Assembly (NCBI GenBank): GCA_905479915.1
Contig: CAJQOH010000040.1
Coordinates: forward strand, 1 to 55,842
DNA from: an uncultured Flavobacteriales bacterium
GTDB taxonomy: Bacteria > Bacteroidota > Bacteroidia > Flavobacteriales_E > Vicingaceae
Reading direction: 5' to 3'
Length of the DNA: 55,842 nt
The position numbers and the translations under genes were made by a program. The notes under the pieces were generated by a model. It searched no databases, had not been told where the DNA came from, and saw only the letters and a list, made by a program, of their open reading frames with translations. Of the stretch, positions 8,266 through 16,471 are shown piece by piece. The first letter of the stretch is position 1; each line of letters opens with the position of its first letter.

Positions 8266-10830
8266 ATGAATTTAAAACTACTTTTTATATCCTGTTTGTT
8301 GGCACTTGCTAGTGTTAGTAATTTGTATGCAGAAGAGTGGAGTGTTGTTGAAGCAAACAAAAAAGGAACAATCACTGTTTTTTATTACAATTCAGATCAT
8401 TTTATAAATGATGCTTCAGGGAAATTAGAAGGAATAGAGTATGATATACTTATAGCTTTTAAAAATTACTTAAAAAATCAAGGTATAGATCTTACGATAA
8501 ATTTTAAAAGGGCTTCAGATTTTTCAAGTTTATATGAGCGTATTAAAAATGGTGAGGATGGGGATTTTGGTGCTTGTTCATTTTCTATCACTGAAAAAAG
8601 GAAAAAGGAAGTTTCTTTTTCACCCAAGTATATGACAGATATACAGGTGTTAATTAGTAGTAGTAATGTTCCTCTTGCAAAAAATGAAGAAGATTTTATT
8701 CAAATATTTACTGGCTTAACTGCTTATGCTGTTCTTAATACAACATTTGAAGAAGACTTAATTAAGCTTAGAGAAACTGTTCCTGGTTTTGATATTAAAT
8801 ATGAAGAATCATCAAAAAGTGTACGAGAGAAAGTATTGGAAAATAACGATATGTTTGCTTACATAGAATTACCCACCTATTTAAAACTATTCAACAATGG
8901 CTTAAGGTTTAAACGTCAAAATTTATTTAAGGTAGAACGAGATGGTTATGCGCTTACATTACCGAAAGGGAGTACCTGGGAAAAACCTATAACTGATTTT
9001 TTTAATAGTACTGGCTTTAAAGCTGAAGTAAATGAAATTATTAAAAAGCATTTAGGAAGTGATGTTAAAGACTTGTTATGGAATATAGAAGAAGAGAATG
9101 TTAGTGAAGATTCTGAAGAAATATCTTTATTAACGATGGAAAGGGAAACTCAAGAGATGGAGATTAAACAACAGGATTTAAAGCTTAAAATATTGATAGG
9201 AGGTGTTTTTGTTGTATTGATTGTAGTATTTCTATTGTTCTACAGTTATAGAATGAAAAGAGCGGTAAATAAATCTTTAACTGAAAGAAATAGATTGATT
9301 GAAGATCAAAAAAGTGAACTGGAGCGGATGTCTTTAGTAGCAAATAAAACCAACAATGGAGTTTTAATTCTTGATGCCGAAAATAAAATTGAATGGTTAA
9401 ATGAAGCTTATACCAATATGACTGGTTATTCAATGGAGGATTTGAAAGGAGAAGCTCCTGGAGATATTTTGATCGGAGATAAAACAGACAGAGCTACCTT
9501 AAAGGTTATTAGAGAAAAAATAGCCAATACAAAACCTTGGAGAGAACAAATATTGGTCTGTAAAAAAAGTGGGGAAGAGATGTGGATGAGAATTAACAGT
9601 ACTCCTGTTTTTAATGATGACAATGAATTTACTAGGTATATTGAAATTATAGAAGATGTAACAGATAAGGTGGAGAGTGAGGCTGAATTATCAAGACTTT
9701 CTATAGTGGCAGAAAAAATGAATGAAGCTGTAGTTATTACAGATGCTTCAGGTAAAATTGAATATTACAATGAAGGTTTGATAAGAAATTCTGGTTACAG
9801 TGCTGATGAGTTTAAAGTACAGTTTAAAGATTCGATGTACTTACAAAAGATAGCCAGCAGAGATGATATTCAAGATATTATAGATGGTTTTAAAACGAAT
9901 CCAACTCCATTTCTTTATGACAGTCAGCATGTAAAAAAAGATGGATCTAGTATGTGGACTGCAGCATCGCTATCACCTGTTTATGATGCCAAAAATAACT
10001 TGTCTAAGATTATTATTGTTTACACAGATATTGATGAGAGCAAGGAATTTTCCAATCAATTAAAACAAAAGAACGAAGAGATAGTGGATTCTATCTATTA
10101 TGCAAAATTGATTCAAGATGCTATGCTGCCTCCAGAAAGTATTTTAGAAAATGTTTTTGAAGATCACTTTATTTTATTTAAACCTAAAGATATTGTTAGT
10201 GGCGATTTTTATTGGTTTGATGAGGTTGGGAAATATTGTGTATTGGCTTTAGCTGATTGTACAGGTCATGGTGTTCCTGGAGCCTTTATGAGTATGATGG
10301 GGAGTAATTTTTTAACCAACATTCTTACAGATAATGCCATTAGATCTACAAAAGAGGCGTTAACATTACTAGATGCGAAAGTGAAAAAGGCATTGAGAAG
10401 TGAAAATCACCAATCTAGAGATGGGATGGATATTGTAGTAATGGCCTATGATAAGGACGAAAAGGTGTTGGATTTTTCTGGAGGAAATAATTCACTATTC
10501 ATTTTGAGAGATGGAGAGTTGATTCAACATAAAGGAGATCGTTTTTCTATAGGATCAGATGGGATTAAAAATAAGGTGTTTACAGAAAAAAATATTCAGT
10601 TAGAAAAAGGGGATACGGTTTATACTTTTACTGATGGATACAAGGATCAGTTTGGTGGACCTAAAGGGAAGAAGTTTATGCAAAAACAATTACTCTCTAT
10701 CATACTAGAGAATGCGAACGCTCCATTAAAAAAACAGAAAGATGTTTTAACGGGTAGAATAGAAGAATGGATGGAAGGCTATGAACAGGTCGATGATATT
10801 ACTGTGATGGCCTTTAAAGTTGAGTCTTAA
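8266..10830 (+). CDS. Periplasmic-binding-domain/PAS/PAS/SpoIIE (PP2C) sensor phosphatase
   Basis: 854 residues from the ATG at 8266 (an in-frame TTG lies just upstream). In order: a signal peptide ending NLYAEEW; a bacterial solute-binding domain of family 3 type (about 30-285, with the GIEYDILIAF and YMTDIQVLISS elements); one membrane helix (about 306-328); two PAS domains (about 357-470 and 478-590, the WLNEAYTNMTGYS and YYNEGLIRNSGYS motifs); a short coiled region; and a SpoIIE/PP2C phosphatase domain (about 610-854). That domain has the metal motifs GDFYW, ADCTGHGVPGA, DGMD and FTDGYKDQFGG. The layout predicts sensing of a small ligand, perhaps an amino acid, in the periplasm, controlling dephosphorylation of a cytoplasmic serine/threonine phosphoprotein. 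No anti-sigma or anti-anti-sigma partner is in the window. The 3' end overlaps the convergent MOSC gene by 17 bases. Confidence 0.88.
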   Translation: MNLKLLFISCLLALASVSNLYAEEWSVVEANKKGTITVFYYNSDHFINDASGKLEGIEYDILIAFKNYLKNQGIDLTINFKRASDFSSLYERIKNGEDGDFGACSFSITEKRKKEVSFSPKYMTDIQVLISSSNVPLAKNEEDFIQIFTGLTAYAVLNTTFEEDLIKLRETVPGFDIKYEESSKSVREKVLENNDMFAYIELPTYLKLFNNGLRFKRQNLFKVERDGYALTLPKGSTWEKPITDFFNSTGFKAEVNEIIKKHLGSDVKDLLWNIEEENVSEDSEEISLLTMERETQEMEIKQQDLKLKILIGGVFVVLIVVFLLFYSYRMKRAVNKSLTERNRLIEDQKSELERMSLVANKTNNGVLILDAENKIEWLNEAYTNMTGYSMEDLKGEAPGDILIGDKTDRATLKVIREKIANTKPWREQILVCKKSGEEMWMRINSTPVFNDDNEFTRYIEIIEDVTDKVESEAELSRLSIVAEKMNEAVVITDASGKIEYYNEGLIRNSGYSADEFKVQFKDSMYLQKIASRDDIQDIIDGFKTNPTPFLYDSQHVKKDGSSMWTAASLSPVYDAKNNLSKIIIVYTDIDESKEFSNQLKQKNEEIVDSIYYAKLIQDAMLPPESILENVFEDHFILFKPKDIVSGDFYWFDEVGKYCVLALADCTGHGVPGAFMSMMGSNFLTNILTDNAIRSTKEALTLLDAKVKKALRSENHQSRDGMDIVVMAYDKDEKVLDFSGGNNSLFILRDGELIQHKGDRFSIGSDGIKNKVFTEKNIQLEKGDTVYTFTDGYKDQFGGPKGKKFMQKQLLSIILENANAPLKKQKDVLTGRIEEWMEGYEQVDDITVMAFKVES

Positions 10831-11455
10831 AACGGCTTTTGATAGCATTTTTACAATCTTCTGATAATGTAGTTATTTTTAAAACACTTTGTGCCAGCTC
10901 AATGTTTCCTGAATTATAGGAAAATAGACTGTATACTTTTGTTACACTTGTTGTTTCATTTCTTGTTTTTAGCATAAATTCATCACCAGCTTTAACACTA
11001 CCTTCTTTTAATACTCTAACATAGATTCCAGGAAAATCTGTATTGTGAAATTGTTTTACCATTTTTTGCGTAGCAAAACGAATCCCTAAAATAGAACAAG
11101 GTCTGCGCGGTTCAGATACTTGAACAATGGCTGTTCCGATTTCAAAAACATCACCTATCATAATTTTTGATTCATCTAAACCTTCAACACTAAGGTTTTC
11201 TCCAAACATTCCCCAACTCCATTCTAATTCCGGAAATTTTTCTTTCCAAAAAGGGTAGTGGTCGGTAGAGTAAAGGTAGCAGGCTTTGTCTATTCCCCCA
11301 TGATTTTTTCTATCTATAACAGCATCACCAACAACATCAGTTAAACCCAAAGAAATCGGTTGTTTAACCGATTTCTTATAGATTCCTGTTTGTACTTCTT
11401 TACCATTTCTAATTATGGTGGTAGGTTTTGCAATATTGGTAGAAATAACCTTCAT
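10814..11455 (-). CDS. MOSC domain protein (YiiM-like)
   Basis: 213 residues. The MOSC core is recognisable: the N-terminal KEVQTGIYKK strand, GDAVIDRKNHGG, FGENLSVEG, GDVFEIGTAIVQVSEPR, and the cysteine in RPCSILGIRF. YiiM-type proteins use the molybdenum cofactor to reduce N-hydroxylated compounds; MOSC domains otherwise act in sulfur transfer. Last gene of a five-gene minus-strand operon: its start overlaps the thiol peroxidase stop by one base. Its 3' end overlaps the convergent sensor gene by 17 bases. A molybdenum-cofactor protein is consistent with the YdeP-like molybdoenzyme further along. Confidence 0.87.
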   Translation of the reverse strand: MKVISTNIAKPTTIIRNGKEVQTGIYKKSVKQPISLGLTDVVGDAVIDRKNHGGIDKACYLYSTDHYPFWKEKFPELEWSWGMFGENLSVEGLDESKIMIGDVFEIGTAIVQVSEPRRPCSILGIRFATQKMVKQFHNTDFPGIYVRVLKEGSVKAGDEFMLKTRNETTSVTKVYSLFSYNSGNIELAQSVLKITTLSEDCKNAIKSRFKTQL

Positions 11456-11955
11456 TATACTAAACTAGCTAAAGCTTTTTCATAATTAGGTTCTTCAACA
11501 GTTTCAGCAACTTGTTCAGTGTAAATTACTTTTCCTTCACTATTGATAACAACAATACATCTTGAGTTTAATCCTGCCAAAGGACCATCAGTAAATTGTA
11601 ATCCGTAGTCTATTCCAAATTGGCCAGTTTGAAAATCAGAAAGCATAATTACATTTTCAATTCCTTCTGCGCCACAAAAACGACCTTGTGCAAAAGGTAA
11701 ATCTCTTGAAATACATAATACTTTCGTGTTTTCTAAACTTGCAGCTTCTTTATTAAAATTCCTAACAGATGCTGCACAAGTACCAGTATCTACACTCGGA
11801 AAAATGTTTAGTATTAATTGTTGACCTTCAAAATCTGCTAATGTTGCTCTAGATAAATCAGTTTTTACTAACGTGAAATTAGCTGCTGCATTTCCAACTT
11901 CAGGAAGGTTTCCTGTAGTGTTAATTTCGTTTCCTTTTAATGTAATTTTTGCCAT
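11455..11955 (-). CDS. tpx: Thiol peroxidase (Tpx, atypical 2-Cys peroxiredoxin)
   Basis: 166 residues, the standard Tpx length. The peroxidatic cysteine is in the motif VDTGTCAASVR, and the resolving cysteine is in GRFCGAEG, about 34 residues later, as in Tpx. N-terminal LKGNEINTTGNLPEVG is also typical. It reduces hydroperoxides in the cytoplasm or periplasm with electrons from thioredoxin; there is no signal peptide here, so cytoplasm is expected. It is the fourth gene of the operon, 12 bases after the DoxX gene and overlapping the MOSC gene by one base. Confidence 0.95.
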   Translation of the reverse strand: MAKITLKGNEINTTGNLPEVGNAAANFTLVKTDLSRATLADFEGQQLILNIFPSVDTGTCAASVRNFNKEAASLENTKVLCISRDLPFAQGRFCGAEGIENVIMLSDFQTGQFGIDYGLQFTDGPLAGLNSRCIVVINSEGKVIYTEQVAETVEEPNYEKALASLV

Positions 11956-11967
11956 TTATTTTAGATT

Positions 11968-12387
11968 TTATTTATTGTTTTTTAATTGATAATCAATAGA
12001 AATTTTATCCCATTCTTTTGGAAGAAGGAGTAAAACGACCAATAGAATTGTACGATACATTACATGAGATAAATCCCAAATAGGATCTGATATTCCATGC
12101 CCGAAACTTACAATTACTAAAACGGACGCCATAGCATATAAAGCATAATCTCTTTTAAAGCCTATAATAATTAATATTCCTGCTATGAGCTCTACATAAG
12201 AAGTGTAATAGGCTGTTATTAGAATTATAATGTCAGGAAAATATGCTGTGTAAGTTTCATGGAAAAAAGGCATGTTGTAAAGATTGTCTACTCCCCAAGT
12301 AAATACTTTACCAAAACCTTGCATTAGTAGAATAAGGCCTAGTATTAGCCTAATGGTAAGAAGTGCAATAACTCTATTTAGGTTCAT
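11968..12387 (-). CDS. DoxX family membrane protein
   Basis: 139 residues with four predicted membrane helices and the DoxX-family signature near the first helix (LILGLILLMQGFGKVF) followed by a second helix containing SYVELIAGILIIIGF. DoxX-like proteins are small inner-membrane proteins often linked to quinone or redox reactions and oxidative stress, but most have no defined activity. Its start overlaps the stop of the TfoX-like gene by 4 bases (ATGA type), and tpx follows after 12 bases, so it is certainly in the same operon. Confidence 0.83.
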   Translation of the reverse strand: MNLNRVIALLTIRLILGLILLMQGFGKVFTWGVDNLYNMPFFHETYTAYFPDIIILITAYYTSYVELIAGILIIIGFKRDYALYAMASVLVIVSFGHGISDPIWDLSHVMYRTILLVVLLLLPKEWDKISIDYQLKNNK

Positions 12388-12755
12388 TGTTTTTTCTTTT
12401 TTCTTGCACTAGATTTTGCAAGAGGGTTAAAATTAATGCAAAGTTGAATCCAATAAGCCAAGTCATCTTCTAAATCAAAACCATCAGGTGTAATAAAAAT
12501 GTAACCTCTCATTGGTCTTCCGGTAAAGTCCATGGGTAAACAACATTCTTTATCAATTTCGTTGTTGTACTCTTCTTCACCGATTCTAGCCATTAATAAG
12601 CTATCGCCAGATTTTTTATCAATATGAATGCCACAGCACATTTTGTTATCCACCATAAAACAAAGGCCACCCATCATTTTTCTTGCTTCAAATGAAATTC
12701 TCTTTTCATGAAAAACATTCTTTATCCTGTCAGCTAAATATTCGTCAAAAGCCAT
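12384..12755 (-). CDS. TfoX/Sxy N-terminal domain protein
   Basis: 123 residues covering a TfoX N-terminal domain only: RKMMGGLCFMVDNKMCCG, then LLMARIG and PMRGYIFI, ending in a lysine-rich tail (SARKKKKQ). In Proteobacteria TfoX/Sxy controls competence, but stand-alone N-terminal domains in Bacteroidota have no known role, and I do not assign competence. Third from last in the minus-strand operon: 6 bases after the membrane protein gene and overlapping the DoxX gene by 4 bases. Confidence 0.8.
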   Translation of the reverse strand: MAFDEYLADRIKNVFHEKRISFEARKMMGGLCFMVDNKMCCGIHIDKKSGDSLLMARIGEEEYNNEIDKECCLPMDFTGRPMRGYIFITPDGFDLEDDLAYWIQLCINFNPLAKSSARKKKKQ

Positions 12756-12761
12756 AGGTGT

Positions 12762-13169
12762 TTACTTTGAGCCTACTAATTTCCAACCTAACCACGCCAT
12801 AGGAATGTAGGCTAGAATTAAGTCAACTGCATTAAACCACATTGGAGATGGAACAATAAATACCATAGTGATCCCCGCAATAAGAAACAAAACTCCTATT
12901 ACTAAGGAAAATAATCTTTTTTTTGTAACGGCAATTTTAGCAGCAATAAAAGCTCCAACAAGTGTTCCTAAGCCATGGGCTAAAAATACAGTTAAAAAGT
13001 TTGCCGGTTTAAGTAGATGGAAAGTCTCAACAAGCTTTTCCGTTGTTGAATTATCAAATCCTTCAGGGGTGGCAATAAGGTGATTTCCTAATTCAAGTAA
13101 GCCCGAATTGACTATACTACCTATAATTATACCAGCTAATATTGCTAAAATGTTCTTTAGAATTTTCAT
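12762..13169 (-). CDS. Small membrane protein, unknown function
   Basis: 135 residues with four predicted membrane helices (about 5-25, 55-80, 85-108, 112-132) and no recognised motif beyond glycine-rich helix packing (LAHGLGTLVGAFIAAKIA). First gene of the five-gene operon leading through TfoX-N, DoxX, Tpx and MOSC, with 6 bases to the next start. The upstream sequence carries TACATTTA, one base off the -7 consensus. I cannot name a function; the operon suggests a link to redox or membrane stress. Confidence 0.75.
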   Translation of the reverse strand: MKILKNILAILAGIIIGSIVNSGLLELGNHLIATPEGFDNSTTEKLVETFHLLKPANFLTVFLAHGLGTLVGAFIAAKIAVTKKRLFSLVIGVLFLIAGITMVFIVPSPMWFNAVDLILAYIPMAWLGWKLVGSK

Positions 13170-13210
13170 GACTATAAATTTCTTTGGTAATAAATGTACT
13201 TAAAATTCAG

Positions 13211-13289
13211 TTCATATCTTCACTCCAAATCTACTTCGGCTTCGCTCAGTACAAGCTGCTCCATTTTCATTCATACCTTCACTCCAATT
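13211..13289. repeat. Direct repeat of a gene 3' end flanking a REP-like element
   Basis: Bases 13270-13289, which encode the last residues GVKV and stop of the Reg_prop sensor, recur at 13211-13230 with 18 of 20 bases identical and there read GVKI plus stop on the same strand. Between the two copies lies a REP-like hairpin at 13232-13251. The arrangement resembles a short duplication accompanying insertion of the element just past the gene. Confidence 0.75.
13232..13251 (+). repeat. REP-like element, copy C
   Basis: Loop TCGGCTTCGCTC flanked by 4-base arms TACT and AGTA. It shares its 12-base core, with two or three substitutions, with the copies at 46173-46194 and 46215-46236, while the arms differ and remain complementary. 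It lies between the two copies of the duplicated gene tail. Confidence 0.75.
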
Positions 13290-16200
13290 ACGCAAACATC
13301 ATCAATTTGTTCTAAATCCCCTTTCCAAGTTTCAAAAGTTTTATCAATAATTACATTTTGTTCTGTCATTGATTTTTCTTGAATAGAAAGTAATAGTTCT
13401 CTAAAAGCTCTTGCTTTAAACTTTTTGCCCTTAGGTCCTCCAAATTGGTCAACATAACCATCAGAAAAAATATAAATGGCATCTCCTTTTTCTACTTGGA
13501 AGGAATGGGTTGAGTAGGGAATAGGATTGTCAAACTGACCAATTGGTTGTTTGTTTGCTTTTGTTTCTATTATTTCATTGTTACGTATAATCCAAAGTGG
13601 ATTATTTGCTCCAGCATACTTTAATGTATTCCTTTCTAACGAACACAAGGCGATATCCATTCCATCTTTTACATCTTCATCAGACTTCCCAAATTCTTGG
13701 ATTACAATCTCCCTTGTTTTAGTAAGAATTTTTCCAGGATCTGTTAATCCAAATTCTCTGATACTTCGGTTAAGACCATTGTTACAGACTACACTAACCA
13801 TAGCTCCCGGAACCCCGTGTCCTGTACAATCTGCAGCAGCAAATAGTATGGTTTTCTCTTTTTTGTTTAACCAATAAAAATCTCCAGCAACAATGTCTTT
13901 CGGTTTATAAAGAATAAAAGATTCTTGAAGATACTCTTCAACTAGTTTAGAGGGAGGAAGAATTGCATTTTGAATTCGTTTTGCATAAGTCATGGAGTCC
14001 AAGATCTCTTGATTTTTTTCACTAATTACATCACGTTGTTTTTCAGCTTCTTCTTTTTGCGATTCAATCTCTTTTGTTCTTGATAAAACGGTGTCTTCAA
14101 GTTTCTTATTCAGCTTTGCTACTCTTTTAACACTCAATTTCATTAAAGCGTATATCAATAGTATAAATAGAATAACATAGCTGATTATGGCGACTATTGT
14201 CCTGTACCAAGGAGGGCTTACTATTATGGAGTGTGAAGAAATTGTTGACTCAACTCCTAAAATGTTTTTAGCTTTTACATGAAAAGTATATGCTCCTTCA
14301 TCAAGATTGTATTCTTTTAAAGTTCTGGAAGTCCAATCACTCCAAGTATCATCATAACCTTCTAGGTAAAAACTGAAAACTGTTTTTCTTTCATCAATAA
14401 AGGTAGGGGCTGCATATTCAAAAGTGATAGGGGTGTTTCCAGAATAATTTACTTGAATAATCTTTTCATTCTCATGGTTGAATGATCCTCCAAACAATAA
14501 ACTATCTTTTAAGGATACTTTTCTGAGGAGACAATTAAAATTCTGTACGTCTTTCTTTAAATAATTTGAATTAAACTTTATTAATCCATTAGGTCCACCA
14601 AGCCAGGTATTTCCATTTTTTGAATGATAAAACCCATGAACAATTTCATCAGAGTGCTTAATGAAATCGTTATGAAACCATTTGTAGCTATTTTCAATTA
14701 GTTTAGAGTAACCGATTTCATAGTTGTTTTTTTCATCAAATAAAACAGCCCAGATATTTCCACTTTTATCTTTGCTAATTCTATGTATCCCTTTCATGTT
14801 CTTATTGGATCCAAAAGATAAATCATTTGAGTGTTTAAACGCATTGTTCTCAAATTTATATAGGCCTAAGTCTGTTCCTGTGTATATCGTTTTTTCATGT
14901 TCAAATAGAAAGCATTGACCTTCTGGTAATCCATTATTGCTATCGTAATGAATGTATGAAGATGAATCTGTAAAAGTGTTTACAGTTGTTTTGTAAATCC
15001 CATCATTTAATGTACCTATCCATATAGTACCATCACTTTGAATAATGAAGTTATATGGTTCTCCTTCACTAAAATTGGTGATGTAATTTTGTTCAATTAA
15101 TGCTCCGTTTTCATACTTGAAATTAGAGAGCCCGTTGTAGTGGATCGTAAAAATTTCACGATTGTTTAAAGGCGATTTTTTAAACATGTACGGACCTCCA
15201 TCAGATATCTTTTTGGCCTGAAAATTATTATTTATTTGATAGACATGGTTCACTTCAGCTACCAATAAAACTGAATCATTTCCAACTTTAATAGTAGATA
15301 AGCCATAACAATCAGAACTTATTCCTTTAATTTTAATTGCATTCCCTTTTTCATTAATGTAATACACTCCGTTTTGAGTAGAACAAAAGATAGTATTGTT
15401 AAACTTTTCAACATCTTCTATAGATCCATTTAAAGCATTTTTTTTATTGAATATTTCAATAGGAGTATCAATTTCAACTTTACTAATTCCATTTTGACTT
15501 CCTATCCATAAGTTGTTTTGTTTGTCTAAAAAAACATCTTTTATGGTTGCATCTGAAAGCCCTTCTTGAATACCAATTTTTTTGTAAATATTTAAATTAG
15601 TATCAAGTATTAATATTCTATTTGATGTACCTAATATTAAATAAATATCTCTATTATTTTCAGAAGATGTAATTACATTACCTTTTAATAACGTTTGTAT
15701 TTTTATTTCCTTATTGGTTGACATTTTAAAAATGCCATTTTCTTGAGTTATAATGTAAGTGTTATTCTTAAACTTAATAATATCAACTATTGAATAATTT
15801 TTAAAGAGGTTTCCTTGGGGTATTTTTATTATTATCCCATTATCTAATTGATGAAGCCCTTTATCATTAATTTGGATATATACTATGTTGTCTATTTTTT
15901 TGATGAAATTTACTTTGTCGAAGTCTGTTGAAGATCTAATTATCTTGTTTTTATGAAGAGTAAATAATCCTTTAGAAGTTCTAATGTATATTTTGTCTTT
16001 ATCAAAAAGAATATTTTTGAAAGTAAGAAAGGAGTTATTTGTAGTTTTAAATAATCCTAATTTCGATTGAAAAATTAATTCTCCTTTATCATTTGGGGTT
16101 AGTATACCAAAATCACCTTCGCACAAAACATAAATTTGGTCGTTCTTATTTTTAGCTAATTTTAAAACTTGCTTCCCTTCAGTTCTTATTAGGTTCCATG

Positions 16201-16411
16201 TTTCTCCATCATATTCTACAACTCCAAGTTGATTGGCGAAATACATTACACCTCTTTTATCCTGAAGGATAGAAAATATTTGGGGATTCGCTTTGTATGT
16301 TTTGGGAGAGTAGTTTTTAATTAAGGACGTGTTACTATGTATACTTTTTAAATTTTGTCCTTGCGCAGAAAAACAAAGCAGAAATAAAAAAAACAGACAC
16401 GGAAATCTCAT
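13271..16411 (-). CDS. Reg_prop propeller / Y_Y_Y / SpoIIE (PP2C) sensor phosphatase
   Basis: 1046 residues. A signal peptide (ending SAQGQ) is followed by a long periplasmic two-component-regulator propeller (about 30-690, repeats such as NLWIGSQNGISKV, TIWIGTLNDGIYK, NTWLGGPNGLIKF). A Y_Y_Y domain (about 695-770, FYLEGYDDTWSDW) comes next, then a membrane helix (about 775-797), a coiled coil, and a SpoIIE/PP2C phosphatase (about 850-1046). The phosphatase motifs are GDFYWLN, ADCTGHGVPGA, DGMD and FSDGYVDQFGGPKGKKF. The classic version of this sensor ends in a histidine kinase; here the output is a phosphatase. The phosphatase half closely matches that of the 8266 sensor, so both may act on the same kind of target. 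A TATATTTG box ends 4 bases before the ATG. Confidence 0.9.
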   Translation of the reverse strand: MRFPCLFFLFLLCFSAQGQNLKSIHSNTSLIKNYSPKTYKANPQIFSILQDKRGVMYFANQLGVVEYDGETWNLIRTEGKQVLKLAKNKNDQIYVLCEGDFGILTPNDKGELIFQSKLGLFKTTNNSFLTFKNILFDKDKIYIRTSKGLFTLHKNKIIRSSTDFDKVNFIKKIDNIVYIQINDKGLHQLDNGIIIKIPQGNLFKNYSIVDIIKFKNNTYIITQENGIFKMSTNKEIKIQTLLKGNVITSSENNRDIYLILGTSNRILILDTNLNIYKKIGIQEGLSDATIKDVFLDKQNNLWIGSQNGISKVEIDTPIEIFNKKNALNGSIEDVEKFNNTIFCSTQNGVYYINEKGNAIKIKGISSDCYGLSTIKVGNDSVLLVAEVNHVYQINNNFQAKKISDGGPYMFKKSPLNNREIFTIHYNGLSNFKYENGALIEQNYITNFSEGEPYNFIIQSDGTIWIGTLNDGIYKTTVNTFTDSSSYIHYDSNNGLPEGQCFLFEHEKTIYTGTDLGLYKFENNAFKHSNDLSFGSNKNMKGIHRISKDKSGNIWAVLFDEKNNYEIGYSKLIENSYKWFHNDFIKHSDEIVHGFYHSKNGNTWLGGPNGLIKFNSNYLKKDVQNFNCLLRKVSLKDSLLFGGSFNHENEKIIQVNYSGNTPITFEYAAPTFIDERKTVFSFYLEGYDDTWSDWTSRTLKEYNLDEGAYTFHVKAKNILGVESTISSHSIIVSPPWYRTIVAIISYVILFILLIYALMKLSVKRVAKLNKKLEDTVLSRTKEIESQKEEAEKQRDVISEKNQEILDSMTYAKRIQNAILPPSKLVEEYLQESFILYKPKDIVAGDFYWLNKKEKTILFAAADCTGHGVPGAMVSVVCNNGLNRSIREFGLTDPGKILTKTREIVIQEFGKSDEDVKDGMDIALCSLERNTLKYAGANNPLWIIRNNEIIETKANKQPIGQFDNPIPYSTHSFQVEKGDAIYIFSDGYVDQFGGPKGKKFKARAFRELLLSIQEKSMTEQNVIIDKTFETWKGDLEQIDDVCVIGVKV

Positions 16412-16415
16412 TTAA

Positions 16416-16423
16416 CAAATATA
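16416..16423 (-). promoter_or_regulatory. -7 box of the Reg_prop sensor gene, nearly leaderless
   Basis: TATATTTG on the minus strand, a perfect TAnnTTTG, ends 4 bases before the ATG at 16411, so transcription should begin at or almost at the start codon. The box directly follows the U-tract of the preceding terminator (TTTTTTTATATTTG), leaving no room for a separate leader. No TTTG -33 element is found because that position lies in the hairpin. Confidence 0.55.
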
Positions 16424-16448
16424 AAAAAAGCCTCTTAAATAAGAGGCT
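16424..16448 (-). terminator. Intrinsic terminator of the SprB-repeat T9SS gene
   Basis: Perfect 8-base stem AGCCTCTT / AAGAGGCT (16429-16436 with 16441-16448) and loop of 4, followed on the minus strand by a run of Ts (16424-16429). It lies 23 bases past the stop codon at 16472. Confidence 0.88.
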
Positions 16449-16471
16449 CTTTAGTGTATATATTAGTTTGC

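Noticed and set aside
12384-12755. TfoX-N protein as evidence for natural competence
   Set aside because: Only the N-terminal domain is present and no competence genes are nearby; stand-alone copies are common and of unknown role.
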